Source: Vescimonas coprocola (GTDB lineage Bacteria; Bacillota; Clostridia; Oscillospirales; Oscillospiraceae). From it: a DNA stretch of 64,000 bases. The stretch lies in the NCBI RefSeq assembly GCF_018408575.1, contig NZ_AP023418.1, positions 1,702,415 through 1,766,414 on the forward strand, in the 5' to 3' direction. The position numbers and the translations under genes are program-made. This document shows, in pieces, positions 51,101-58,815 of the stretch (position 1 is its first letter; each line of letters starts with the position of its first letter). Below the pieces are notes generated by a model that did no database searches, had not been told where the DNA came from, and saw only the letters and a list, made by a program, of their open reading frames with translations.

Positions 51101-52716
51101 TAGAGCGTAAGCGCCTCGTTTTGCTCATAAATCGCATTCAGGGAATAGTCCTTCTCGCCGCCGTCGGCCTTCGACCAGCCGACCTGCGTGTAGCCGAGGC
51201 GGGTAAAGAGCGCACCCTCCAGCTCCAGAGCGCTGTCGTGCTCCTTGTTCACCGTCTTGCTGTCGCCCGTGCCGTTTGCGCCGGGGGCGTAGGTCACGGG
51301 ATAGGTCATGGTTTGCAGCTGGAGCTGCTGCGCGGCGTTATAGCCGATGCTGTAGCCCGCGCTGTCCGGGGTAAAGCGGCTGGCGTAATCCGTGCCGTTG
51401 GCCTCGGCGAACACCACGGGGACTGCCGTGCTCTCGGTAGTAACGCCGATCTGCGCACCGCTGCCGAGCTTGTCGAGCGTGACGGTTTTTCCACTGGCAA
51501 GATAGAGATTTGCGCCGGAGTTTCCGGTGATCTTCACGTCGCCGGTAAGGGTCAGGGAGCCTGCACTCAGTGCGACCGCGCCCTTGCCGCCGGAGTTGCC
51601 GGTAATCAGGCCGGTGCCGAGGTTGGCGGTCGAGCCGTCCCGCGTCAGCGAGATCGCGCCGCCCTTGTTGTTCTTGATTTCGACGGGAATGGCGCTGCTC
51701 TGCTGCGCCATTGTCACTCTGCCGTAGGCTGCGTCGATGCCCGCACCGGTATTTTCCGAGATCGTACCGCCGTAGAGGTTGACATTGGTATAATAGTCGC
51801 TTGTCGCAATGGAGGGCATGGGCCAGTGGGTGGCCGAAATCCCCGCACCGGTATTGCCGGTGATGGTGCCGCCGTAGAGGTTGATGGTATCATCTGACCG
51901 GGTGATGGTGGACATCACACCGTTCCGCTCATTGCCGGAGATGATGCCGTCATACATATTGAAGGTTCCTCTGTTAATTACACCGGGGCCGTACTTGGTG
52001 TTGCGGATGTTGCTGATGACCGGGCGATCCGTGGGATAGTCGGAGCTTTTTTGATAGTAGCAGCCGCCGTACATATTGAACGTACCGCAGTTATAAATGC
52101 CGCAAACCGGGTCGTTGTAAATATCGCGGATGCCGTCCGTTTCCGAGCTGGTCATGCAGATGCTCACGCCGTAAAGCTCAAAGGTGGCAGTTTCGTCAGC
52201 AGAAACAGCGGCGCAGCTGTCGCCGGTGATGAGGCCGCGGTCGCCGGAGAGCTGGCAATCCGTAAATACCAGACGCGCATTATTCATCACAAGGAAGGCG
52301 CTTTGTGCACCCGGTACATTGCAGGTAAGGGTATGGCCATGCAAACAGATCACAAACGTGCAGCCCTCCCAAGCATGGATTCGTTTCGTGAGGGTGACAT
52401 CATTGGCAAGGTAATAGTAGAACGTTTTTCCCTTGTTGTTCGCTGCTTTATGGTTGATCTCCAGAAGGTCTGCTTCCGATCGGATCACGTTCATTTTTGA
52501 AATATCGCCGGAGGTATTTTCCTTCCCGTCCTTGGTGAAGTAGACCCCTTCATAGGCCGTGTGTCCGTTCATGGCCTGATGATTGCTGATTCCTCCTCCG
52601 CAGACGCAATGCGCAGACGGATGCGGCCAATCAAGGCGAACCGCGCTTGCCGTGAGCGGGAAGAGCTGTGCGAGCAGGCAGAGCGTCAGCAAAATGGCGA
52701 ACAGTCGCTTTTTCAT
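48178..52716 (-). CDS. Giant cell-wall adhesin: beta helix, Ig-like domain, Cys-rich repeats and PQTGD anchor (1512 residues)
   Basis: ATG 52716 (ACGGAGGAAACC upstream) overlaps the tetR stop by four bases. A signal peptide ends near residue 26. Residues about 75-480 form a right-handed beta helix (INLYGGTITGNTGAGIS, VNLYGGTISENTGAGID). Next come a Listeria-Bacteroides repeat (about 485-560) and a bacterial Ig-like domain (about 770-830, IDKTAPAITGAKNGDVFCGE). About 640 residues of Cys-rich repeats follow, each with CxxCG pairs and LGHDWGAW or LGHDYGAW, for example SAATCTEKAVYYKSCAVCGT. The tail KSPQTGDNSNLLLWIALLFVS is a sorting signal. The layout is that of host-associated gut adhesins; CxxC pairs may bind zinc or form disulfides. 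Confidence 0.8.
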   Translation of the reverse strand: MKKRLFAILLTLCLLAQLFPLTASAVRLDWPHPSAHCVCGGGISNHQAMNGHTAYEGVYFTKDGKENTSGDISKMNVIRSEADLLEINHKAANNKGKTFYYYLANDVTLTKRIHAWEGCTFVICLHGHTLTCNVPGAQSAFLVMNNARLVFTDCQLSGDRGLITGDSCAAVSADETATFELYGVSICMTSSETDGIRDIYNDPVCGIYNCGTFNMYGGCYYQKSSDYPTDRPVISNIRNTKYGPGVINRGTFNMYDGIISGNERNGVMSTITRSDDTINLYGGTITGNTGAGISATHWPMPSIATSDYYTNVNLYGGTISENTGAGIDAAYGRVTMAQQSSAIPVEIKNNKGGAISLTRDGSTANLGTGLITGNSGGKGAVALSAGSLTLTGDVKITGNSGANLYLASGKTVTLDKLGSGAQIGVTTESTAVPVVFAEANGTDYASRFTPDSAGYSIGYNAAQQLQLQTMTYPVTYAPGANGTGDSKTVNKEHDSALELEGALFTRLGYTQVGWSKADGGEKDYSLNAIYEQNEALTLYPVWEERSDYTVRIVNQDGSTVTDFENVKWTDEIWKLLTPRPTRENDERLQALLIGNRRVMGGETYGDFATGGEDSLTFIAFWSGVFIDYSTISVGDSQWTGFRSEGTEHFFNEDQTVQINTAHPEELSYFEYAVGDQFYSNGLAADVLFSSGHDHYPYTGAFNTASLNLEEGKPYVIYAQLGTKLLARYGVVCTEKIIIDKTAPAITGAKNGDVFCGEGNKTLTVTDLYLDTVTVNGKPVTPNEQGQITLTDARTPQTVVATDKAGNSTTLTVTVHSSHSYKWQTENGQYWGDCEFCGDKVEKTNVPSLTITAPDAVCRTQDFKFSFNLPEGCTNPAYSYEFTFSGDGGPITPVDGLCTGTIPAASYIAGETGFRFIASVTTAEGYRFSVSKDITIREHSGGTATCTEQAICDHCGQSYGALAAHSFTAETAEEQYLKSAATCTEKAVYYKSCAVCGTSSKGTADEATFTSGKPLGHDWGAWMPDGEGTHKCVCTHDARHVEMAGCTYGDWNTNQDSHWKTCTVCGGETERLNHADPDCNHFCDTCGIKMTEHDFTGELAITALLYKEANCLSPALYYKSCKICMLSSKGTADEATFASGDKNPNRHAEYPGAWQTDADSHWRFYTCCQLEVDRGAHQGGTADCLAPALCEVCQHSYGELGPHHFVDQVNEYRLKSAATCTSPAVYYQSCSTCGAQGTETFTNGKPLGHDYGAWTSNEDGTHTRICKHDASHTETNNCHGGTADCTHKAVCTVCGGEYGEMAAHSFTAEKAEAQYLKSAATCTEKAIYYKSCAACGLSSKGTADEATFFSGNALGHDWGAWTQNSDEKTHTRICKRDTSHTETENCTGGTATCTHKAVCTVCGGEYGELDPKNHTNLKHFPAKAATKTAEGNIEYWYCSGCKKYYKDATATQEIKQADTVTAKLSGGTVKPGADKSPQTGDNSNLLLWIALLFVSGGAAIGTTVVSRKKKYNR

Positions 52717-53438
52717 GTGGTTTCCTCCGTTTCTGAAATCAAGGGGGCTTCCATTTCCTGCAGTGAAAAATCGTAGTGCATCGCCAGCGTTTGGAACAAG
52801 GCATGCATCACGCGCTCGGCAATCGAGCGGATGTCCAGACGCTCGACGAAGCGAACTGTCTGCTCCAGCTCGTCCTCCGGCACCCGGTACACCCGCATCG
52901 CCGCCGTCAAAAAGCGGCTGAGCTTGCGTTCCAACGGGAAATGGATGTCGCATTTTCGTGCCATATAATTGCGCATCAGTCCTGCCGTGCCGATTTCCAT
53001 CTCGTAAAAGTCGCTGTCGCTGTAATCCGGGAAATTTGCGCTGAAGATCTGCTTCAGCTCTGCCGTGGTATGCAGGTAGATATACTCCGATGTTTCAGGC
53101 AGGGAGTAGGCTTCAATGTAAATTTCCCGCAGGTTCTCGTTCAGTTCGGTCAGGGTCAGCTGGATCGCCGTTTCCAACGCATAAGCGTAAACCGGCGGCA
53201 GCTTGGTGTCTGTAATGCTTCTTGCCATGCCGAACTGTCCGCCGAACATCGTTTCGGTCAAGTCCAGCAAAATTTTATCCTTGGTGGGAAACAGATTCAA
53301 ATAGCTTCCCCTTGCTACGCCCGCTTCGTCCACGATCTGACTGACAGAGGTGTTTTTATACCCCTGTTCCAAAAAGAGACGGACGCACACGGTCAGTATT
53401 TTCCGCTTCGTCTCGCTGCTGTCTCTCCGCAAATCCAT
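52713..53438 (-). CDS. TetR-family regulator coupled to the giant adhesin (241 residues)
   Basis: The N-terminal helix-turn-helix (residues 10-55: TVCVRLFLEQGYKNTSVSQI, VDEAGVARGSYLNLFPTKDK) is standard TetR; the remaining 185 residues are the ligand-binding part. The start is ATG 53438 with GAGGGGAGG in front; a GTG three bases upstream is an alternative. Its stop overlaps the adhesin start (ATGA), and a palindrome over the promoter suggests autoregulation. The ligand is unknown. It is thus a simple switch for adhesin expression. Confidence 0.85.
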   Translation of the reverse strand: MDLRRDSSETKRKILTVCVRLFLEQGYKNTSVSQIVDEAGVARGSYLNLFPTKDKILLDLTETMFGGQFGMARSITDTKLPPVYAYALETAIQLTLTELNENLREIYIEAYSLPETSEYIYLHTTAELKQIFSANFPDYSDSDFYEMEIGTAGLMRNYMARKCDIHFPLERKLSRFLTAAMRVYRVPEDELEQTVRFVERLDIRSIAERVMHALFQTLAMHYDFSLQEMEAPLISETEETT

Positions 53439-53456
53439 CACCTCCCCTCAAACGTT

Positions 53457-53500
53457 TTAGTATGTATACCAATAATATCATAACAAGAACAAAAAGGCAA
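53457..53500 (-). promoter_or_regulatory. Promoter and TetR operator of the adhesin operon
   Basis: Minus strand TTGCCT, 17-base spacer, TATTAT (53472-53500). Directly downstream is TTGGTATACATACTAA (53457-53472), a near-palindrome with one mismatch per arm, where a TetR dimer could bind and block transcription. Confidence 0.6.
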
Positions 53501-53568
53501 GTGGGATTTGAAGCTTTGCCTCCGTAAATTGTGACTTTTCCGCAAACGCTGGCTTCTTCCATTACTCA

Positions 53569-53904
53569 ATGACCGCCAACTACGAAAAGGAGCAGAAGGA
53601 TCTGCTGAAGCTCGTAGCTGACGGCAAGAAAAATCTGTTGGATGCGGAGCAAACCAAGGTGGATTTGAGGCTGCTGATGAAAGCGCTGCGGGATTATACG
53701 GACATTCGACAGCTTACGCCGGAGATTGCTAATGCGCTGATTCGGCGCATCGAGGTTCACAGCAAGGATAAGGAAACCAAGAAGGTTAAGGGGGACATTT
53801 ACTTCACAGCCATTGGGCTATTCTCTGTCCCTACGGGAAAAGAGATGCTGTCAGCAATGGGGGAGATCCGCCAAAACCCGCAGCAGTTCAAATTTTCTGC
53901 ATAA
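53569..53904 (+). pseudogene. C-terminal tail of a large serine recombinase (111 residues)
   Basis: The frame MTANYEKEQKDLLKLVADGK ... LTPEIANALIRRIEVHSKDK ... IRQNPQQFKFSA matches the end of large serine recombinases with a DUF4368-type tail (TnpX and conjugative-transposon integrases). The catalytic N-terminal domain, with its nucleophilic serine, and the zinc-ribbon region are absent. It must be the 3' end of a deleted recombinase. It marks the right edge of the accessory island, next to ylbJ. Confidence 0.85.
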
Positions 53905-53905
53905 A

Positions 53906-53951
53906 GCAGAACACGGTGCAGCCCCTTTTCAGAGACTGCACCGTATTCTGC
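53906..53951. repeat. Inverted repeat at the right edge of the accessory island
   Basis: GCAGAACACGGTGCAG pairs with CTGCACCGTATTCTGC, 15 of 16, around a 14-base loop. It lies just after the recombinase remnant and may be a terminator or element end. A related stretch, TTTTCAGAGACTGTACC, occurs at 16127. Confidence 0.55.
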
Positions 53952-54026
53952 ATAAAAACTTCGTTAACCGCTCATGTCTAATGCGGGTGCCATTTTTTGT
54001 CCGCCATAGGGGAAAGCAGCAACCCT

Positions 54027-54911
54027 TTACCGCACCCAGCGGCTTATGGGAACAGCCAATGCCGCTGATAGAACCGCCTGCGCTGCCTTTGCCGGCAGAT
54101 AGCCCCTCATGTGGAGTCCACTCCCCTCCAGCACCGCCGCCGTCTGACAGTGGACGCACACGCCGCCCCAGCCCATCAGTGCCGCCGCCAGCACGAAATC
54201 CCCCCGTGTGCCGGAGAGCCGCAGGATGCCGCCGGTAAGCTCCAGTAGTCCCAGCGGAAAGGGGTGCTCCAGCCCCGTCAGGGCCGTCAGCAGCCGGGTC
54301 AGCACCAGAAAGAACACCACGAAGCCGCAGACGTGGAGCATCCCCTCCCCCGCTCCCCGGACGGCCCCCGGAAAAGCGGAACCCAGAGCCTGCGGCGCAG
54401 ACGGCGAAGTCCGTCCCTCCGGGGACGAGGTGTGACGGGTCAGCAGAGCCGTCAGCACGGCGGCCGACACATGGATCAGCCAAAGCCATACCCCGGCCCG
54501 GAGACTGCCGAAGCAGCCCACTCCCGCCACACCCAAGGCAAAGGCCGGGCCGCAGTTGTTACAGAACAGCAGCAGCCGCTGCCCCTCCTGCCGGGAGATG
54601 GCTCCGGTGCGGACCAGCTCTCCCGCCGTCTGGGCGCCCACCGGATAGCCTCCCAGCAAGCCCAGCAGCACTGCCGTACCGCCGGGGCCGGAGATCCCCA
54701 GCATCCGGCGGGTCAAGGGGGCCAGCAGCCGCCCCAGCGCCGCTGCACTACCGGTGGCCACAAACAGCCGGGACACCACGAGGAAGGGAAACAGTGCCGG
54801 GATCACCGATCCGCCGCAGAGGGCCAGTCCCTCCCGCACCGCCTGCGCCGCCACATCCGATGCTGCCAGCAGCCCCGCCATGACCGCCAGCAGTCCCAGT
54901 GCCAAGCCCAT
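54027..54911 (-). CDS. ylbJ: Sporulation integral membrane protein YlbJ (294 residues)
   Basis: This nucleoside-recognition (gate) family membrane protein has about eight segments. GSVIPALFPFLVVSRLFVATG and LLGLLGGYPVGAQTAGELVR are the YlbJ signatures, with CNNCGPAFALGVAGVGCFGS in the centre. It is made in the mother cell and required for spore formation in Bacillus. The ATG at 54911 has GTGAGGGAGC in front. It is divergent from yqfC and next to the recombinase remnant, so the island sits at its 3' side. Confidence 0.85.
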   Translation of the reverse strand: MGLALGLLAVMAGLLAASDVAAQAVREGLALCGGSVIPALFPFLVVSRLFVATGSAAALGRLLAPLTRRMLGISGPGGTAVLLGLLGGYPVGAQTAGELVRTGAISRQEGQRLLLFCNNCGPAFALGVAGVGCFGSLRAGVWLWLIHVSAAVLTALLTRHTSSPEGRTSPSAPQALGSAFPGAVRGAGEGMLHVCGFVVFFLVLTRLLTALTGLEHPFPLGLLELTGGILRLSGTRGDFVLAAALMGWGGVCVHCQTAAVLEGSGLHMRGYLPAKAAQAVLSAALAVPISRWVR

Positions 54912-55025
54912 GCTCCCTCACCTCCCTTTACCCTGCCAGCTTATGACGGCGGGCAGAGGTCCATGCCACGGACAGGCAAGTTTTTCCGGCGGTACGCATA
55001 CAGTCCACCGTGGGAGGGATGCCTC

Positions 55026-55310
55026 ATGGGAGACAAAAAGCGGCTGGCTCGTGCCGGTCTGGAGGTCATGGACCGGCTGGATCTGCCAGGGGAGCTGGCG
55101 GCGGGGGTGGGCCGCATGGAGCTGGTGGGGGACCGCCAGTTCTATATGGAGCAGCACCGGGGCGTACTGCGGTACAGCACGGAGGTCATCGACATCGCCG
55201 CCGCAAACATGACGGTGCGGATCACAGGCCGGGAGCTGCAGCTGCTGGCCATGACGGACCGGGAGCTGCGGATCAGCGGCACCATCACCGCCATTGAGCT
55301 GCTGACATAG
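55026..55310 (+). CDS. yqfC: Sporulation protein YqfC (94 residues)
   Basis: A YabP/YqfC-family protein: MEQHRGVLRYSTEVIDIAAA and NMTVRITGRELQLLAMTDREL are the signature segments. In Bacillus it is produced in the mother cell by sigma E. ATG 55026 follows GGGAGGG by nine bases. The longer open frame to 54264 is a shadow of ylbJ. It stands eight bases before yqfD, its usual partner. Confidence 0.9.
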   Translation: MGDKKRLARAGLEVMDRLDLPGELAAGVGRMELVGDRQFYMEQHRGVLRYSTEVIDIAAANMTVRITGRELQLLAMTDRELRISGTITAIELLT

Positions 55311-55318
55311 GAGGGGCC

Positions 55319-56521
55319 ATGTATCGTCAGATCGTCCATTTTTTACAGGGGCAGGTGCTGGTGCGGATCGAGTGCGGCTGCCCGGAGCGGGTGCTGAACC
55401 TCTGCGGCGCACGGGGCATCCCCTTCTGGGAGCTGACATGGGAGTCGCCGGTGTGCCTGACCCTGCGGGCCGTGGGGCGAGATCTGCCCCGTCTGCGGCA
55501 GGCGGCGGAGGACGCCGGCGGCAGCCTGCACCTGTGCCGCAGCGGCGGCGTACCGGTGTTCTGGCGGCGTCTGCGCCGGCGGTACGTGCTGCTGGCCGGA
55601 GCGGTGCTGGCGCTGGTGCTGATGTTCGGCGGCAACCTCGTCATCTGGGACTTTCAGGTCAGCGGCAACGACACCGTCCCCACGGAAACCATTCTCCGGG
55701 CGCTGGAGGACTACGGCATCACCGTGGGGTCGCCGGGTCTGCACATCGATCAGGAGACCATGCGCAACCATGTGCTGCTGGCCCTGCCGGAGGTATCGTG
55801 GCTGGCGGTGAACGTCCGGGGCTGCGTGGCCCATGTGCAGGTGGTGGAGCGGCACCGTCCGCCGGAGGCGGCAGATCGGAGCGCCGTCACCAACATCGTG
55901 GCCCGGAGGGCGGGCCTTATCACCAAGGTGGAGGCGCTGGAGGGGCAGGCCATGGTACTGCCGGGGACCACCGTCACGGAGGGACAACTGCTGATCTCCG
56001 GAGTGTCAGAAACAGAACATATCGGCGCACGGTTTGTCCACAGCATGGGGGCCGTGTGGGCCAGAACGTGGTATGAGCTGTCGGTCAGCGTACCGCTGCA
56101 GATCACGCAGCCCGCCGCCGGAAGCCGCAGCCACAGCCGCTGGGCGCTGGATATCGGAAAACACCGGATAAAATTCTACGGAAAGGGTAGCATCACCGGG
56201 GTGGATTGTGATAAAATAACATATTATAAACCGTTCACCCTGCCCGGAGGGCTTCGCCTGCCTCTGACGCTGGTGCGGGAGCGCATCACCGCATGGGAGG
56301 GCGCCGCCGCAGAGCGCACGGAGCAGAGCGCCCGTCAGGAGGGAGAGCAGCAGCTGCTGGCCCTGCTGTCGGCCCGGCTGCCGGAGGGCAGCACCGTCAC
56401 CGACACCCGCTTCGCCGCTGTGCGGCAGGGGGACCGGCTGACGGTGGTGCTGAAGGCGGAGTGTCTGGAGCAGATCGGCCAGACCGTGACACTGCCGGAA
56501 ACGGAGACTACACAGAGATAA
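55319..56521 (+). CDS. yqfD: Sporulation protein YqfD (400 residues)
   Basis: One membrane helix (residues 88-108) separates an N-terminal cytoplasmic part from a large extracellular beta-rich domain with ERHRPPEAADRSAVTNIVAR, then RAGLITKVEALEG, the YqfD hallmark. It is essential for sporulation in related species. GGAGGGGCC precedes ATG 55319. It is followed by phoH as in Bacillus. Confidence 0.9.
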   Translation: MYRQIVHFLQGQVLVRIECGCPERVLNLCGARGIPFWELTWESPVCLTLRAVGRDLPRLRQAAEDAGGSLHLCRSGGVPVFWRRLRRRYVLLAGAVLALVLMFGGNLVIWDFQVSGNDTVPTETILRALEDYGITVGSPGLHIDQETMRNHVLLALPEVSWLAVNVRGCVAHVQVVERHRPPEAADRSAVTNIVARRAGLITKVEALEGQAMVLPGTTVTEGQLLISGVSETEHIGARFVHSMGAVWARTWYELSVSVPLQITQPAAGSRSHSRWALDIGKHRIKFYGKGSITGVDCDKITYYKPFTLPGGLRLPLTLVRERITAWEGAAAERTEQSARQEGEQQLLALLSARLPEGSTVTDTRFAAVRQGDRLTVVLKAECLEQIGQTVTLPETETTQR

Positions 56522-56536
56522 GGGGGCTTGTCCCGT

Positions 56537-57493
56537 ATGGAACAGCGTGTGAGCATCGAGCGAATGGAAGAGGCCATCAATCTGTTCGGCTCGTTTGATG
56601 AAAATATCCGGCTTCTGGAGGCGGAATTCCATGTGACGGTGGTGAACCGTGACGGGGAGCTGCGGATCTCCGGGGAGCCAGAGGAGGTGATGATGGCTGC
56701 CAAGGCAGTGGAGGCGCTGCTGACCCTCTCCGGCAAAGGGGAGTCCATTACCGAGCAGCACGTCCGCTACGTCATCGGTCTGTGCCGCAGCGGCCAGTCC
56801 GAGCGCATCGGGGAGCTGACGCAGGACGTGATCTGCATCACCTCCAAAGGCCGGCCCGTCAAGCCCAAGACCATCGGCCAGAAGCAGTATGTGCAGGCGG
56901 TGCTCCACAGCCCCGTCACCATCGGGGTGGGGCCCGCCGGCACCGGCAAGACGTATCTAGCGGTGGCGGCGGCCGTGGCGGCCTTCCGGGCCAAGCAGGT
57001 CAACCGCATCATCCTGACCCGCCCCGCCGTGGAGGCCGGAGAGCGGCTGGGCTTCCTGCCCGGCGACCTCCAGAGCAAGGTGGACCCCTACCTCCGGCCT
57101 CTATATGACGCCCTGTTCGATATGCTGGGGGCAGAGACGTACCAGAAATATCTGGAGCGTGGCAACATCGAGGTGGCCCCGCTGGCCTATATGCGTGGCC
57201 GGACGCTGGATGACAGCTTCATCATTCTGGACGAGGCCCAGAACACCAGCCGGGAGCAGATGAAGATGTTCCTGACCCGCATGGGCTTCGGCTCCAAAAT
57301 GGTCATCACCGGCGACATCACCCAGATCGACCTGCCGGGGGACAAGCCCAGCGGCCTGAAGGACGCCATGAAGATCCTGAAGGGCGTGGAGGGCGTCAGC
57401 ATCTGCCAGCTGACCCAGCAGGACGTGGTGCGCCATGTGATGGTGCAGCGGATCATCGAGGCCTACGCCCGATTCGAGGAGAAGCGCAAATGA
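56537..57493 (+). CDS. phoH: PhoH-like ATPase (318 residues)
   Basis: Walker A GPAGTGKT, Walker B FIILDEAQNT and the PhoH motif TRMGFGSKMVITGDITQIDL are complete. A KH-like domain lies in the first 100 residues. PhoH/YbeZ acts with YbeY in rRNA maturation. ATG 56537 follows GGGGGC by about ten bases; a TTG nine bases earlier is too close to the site. The stop overlaps ybeY by four bases. Confidence 0.95.
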   Translation: MEQRVSIERMEEAINLFGSFDENIRLLEAEFHVTVVNRDGELRISGEPEEVMMAAKAVEALLTLSGKGESITEQHVRYVIGLCRSGQSERIGELTQDVICITSKGRPVKPKTIGQKQYVQAVLHSPVTIGVGPAGTGKTYLAVAAAVAAFRAKQVNRIILTRPAVEAGERLGFLPGDLQSKVDPYLRPLYDALFDMLGAETYQKYLERGNIEVAPLAYMRGRTLDDSFIILDEAQNTSREQMKMFLTRMGFGSKMVITGDITQIDLPGDKPSGLKDAMKILKGVEGVSICQLTQQDVVRHVMVQRIIEAYARFEEKRK

Positions 57494-57984
57494 GAAAGAC
57501 ACACTATATCCCCATCACCGCCGACGTACCCGGCGCCGCCAACGACGCCAACTGCGCCCTGATCCGCCGGACCATCCGCACAGCGCTGGCGGCGGAGGGA
57601 CTCACGGCCCCCTGCGAGGTGGACGTGCTCCTGACGGATGACGACGGCATCCACGAGATCAACCGGGAGATGCGGCAGGTGGACCGGCCCACGGACGTCC
57701 TCAGCTTCCCGGAGTTTGAACTGACCCCCGGCCAGCTGCCCGGCCCGGAGGACGCCGACCCCGGCACGGGCCTTATCCCGCTGGGGGACATGGTGCTCTC
57801 CATGGAGCGGGTGGCGGCGCAGGCCAGGGAGTACGGTCACTCCAAGCGGCGGGAACTCTCCTATCTGGTAACCCACTCGGTGCTGCATCTGCTGGGCTAC
57901 GACCATCTGGACGAAGGGCCTATGAAGGCCCAGATGCGAGCCAGAGAGGAGGCCATCATGGCCCTGCTGGGGCTGGAGCGGTGA
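57490..57984 (+). CDS. ybeY: Endoribonuclease YbeY (164 residues)
   Basis: The zinc site THSVLHLLGYDH (HxxxHxxxxxH) is complete, after the DDDGIHEINREMRQVDRPTD and VLSFPEF motifs. YbeY trims the 3' end of 16S rRNA and polices ribosomes with PhoH and Era. The ATGA overlap with phoH shows translational coupling. The stop again overlaps a GTG start of the following ORF. Confidence 0.95.
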   Translation: MRKTHYIPITADVPGAANDANCALIRRTIRTALAAEGLTAPCEVDVLLTDDDGIHEINREMRQVDRPTDVLSFPEFELTPGQLPGPEDADPGTGLIPLGDMVLSMERVAAQAREYGHSKRRELSYLVTHSVLHLLGYDHLDEGPMKAQMRAREEAIMALLGLER

Positions 57985-58193
57985 GAAAGGCCGCTCTGGC
58001 CAAGCTCCGGCCGGAGTGCCGGGCGGACGCTGTGTCCTTTTCGAAAAGTCTCTGACAGGAGAAGGCGCAGCCCTGTCCCCCGTGCGGCGGGCCGCTGGAC
58101 TATTTCCACAAGAAAACCAAGAAAAGCAGCTGCAACTGGGCCTGCACGGCCTGCGGCGTGCGGTATGACACCATGCAGCTGCTGGATGAATGA
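57981..58193 (+). pseudogene. Zinc-ribbon ORF interrupted by an in-frame TGA (70 codons)
   Basis: From GTG 57981, whose GTGA overlaps the ybeY stop, the frame reads VRKAALAKLRPECRADAVSF, then SKSL and a TGA (58053-58055), and continues QEKAQPCPPCGGPLDYFHKK through NWACTACGVRYDTMQLLDE to TGA. CPPC and CTAC form a clear zinc ribbon, yet no start codon with a ribosome site precedes the second part. A nonsense mutation in a once intact gene is the simplest reading; readthrough or selenocysteine is possible but there is no supporting element in view. Diacylglycerol kinase (dgkA), usual at this place, is absent. Confidence 0.6.
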
Positions 58194-58224
58194 AGCGAGA
58201 AGGTAATTTCTCCCTGTCCCTATT

Positions 58225-58255
58225 CAAAATTGCTCACAGAAAGCTGAGGATCACC
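58225..58255 (+). repeat. 31-bp direct repeat, left copy
   Basis: CAAAATTGCTCACAG then AAAGCTGAGGATCACC, exact copy at 58783-58813. The two flank the GNAT pseudogene. Confidence 0.95.
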
Positions 58256-58279
58256 GGAAATTGCGGAAGGAGCTGCATT

Positions 58280-58782
58280 ATGGCCGAGGATAAGCTGTTT
58301 GTCGAGGCAACCGAAGAGGACGTACCGTCTATCATCGGCCTGCGGCAAAGGATCTGGAGCACCACATACCGAGGCATCTACCCGATTCCATGATAGATGA
58401 ATTTGACTGGGACCGGCACAGGGAAATGGAACTGCTGAGGGTCCATCACCCGGCATATTCGGTGTACCTTATCCGAAAGGGTCGGCAAAATATCGGTTAT
58501 CTGACGATAAATAAAGCCGACGTGATCACCCTGCAATCCCTTTATATTGTCTCTGAATACCAGCGACAGGGAATCGGTCGGCAAGCCTTCGATTTCATGA
58601 GTGCATATTGCCGGGAGCACCATGCCACCGCCTTCATCTGCCACTGTGTTCCGGAAAATTTCAATGCCCGAAGCTTCTATGAGCGCATGGGCGGCGAGGT
58701 GATCGGGGAGGACCTGACAAACGAGGAACGCTGGCAGAACTCTGTCACTTACCAGTTTACACTACCATCAAAAGTAACATAA
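58280..58782 (+). pseudogene. GNAT-family N-acetyltransferase broken by one frameshift
   Basis: ATG 58280 (AAGGAGCTG upstream) starts MAEDKLFVEATEEDVPSIIG and reads to YRGIYPIP before a stop. The next frame then continues SMIDEFDWDRHREMELLRVH and the GNAT acetyl-CoA site: LYIVSEYQRQGIGRQAFDFM, with the Q/RxxGxG/A motif. A one-base loss in the CCC run near 58380 would explain the shift: restoring C gives TAC CCC GAT TCC ATG. The rest of the gene is intact. It probably acetylated a small amine or antibiotic-like substrate; programmed frameshifting is unlikely without a slippery motif. Confidence 0.8.
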
Positions 58783-58813
58783 CAAAATTGCTCACAGAAA
58801 GCTGAGGATCACC
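58783..58813 (+). repeat. 31-bp direct repeat, right copy
   Basis: Identical to 58225-58255. It includes the GAGG ribosome site of era, whose ATG is three bases on. The GNAT insertion therefore copied, or was inserted by recombination at, the era leader. Confidence 0.95.
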
Positions 58814-58815
58814 TT

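Noticed and set aside
54264-55025. Long N-terminal extension of yqfC
   Set aside because: It overlaps ylbJ on the other strand and is Gln/His-rich; YqfC family length fits the start at 55026.
58053-58055. TGA as selenocysteine in the zinc-ribbon ORF
   Set aside because: No SECIS-like stem was evident right after the TGA and no Sec genes are in view, so it is kept as an open question and not annotated as such.
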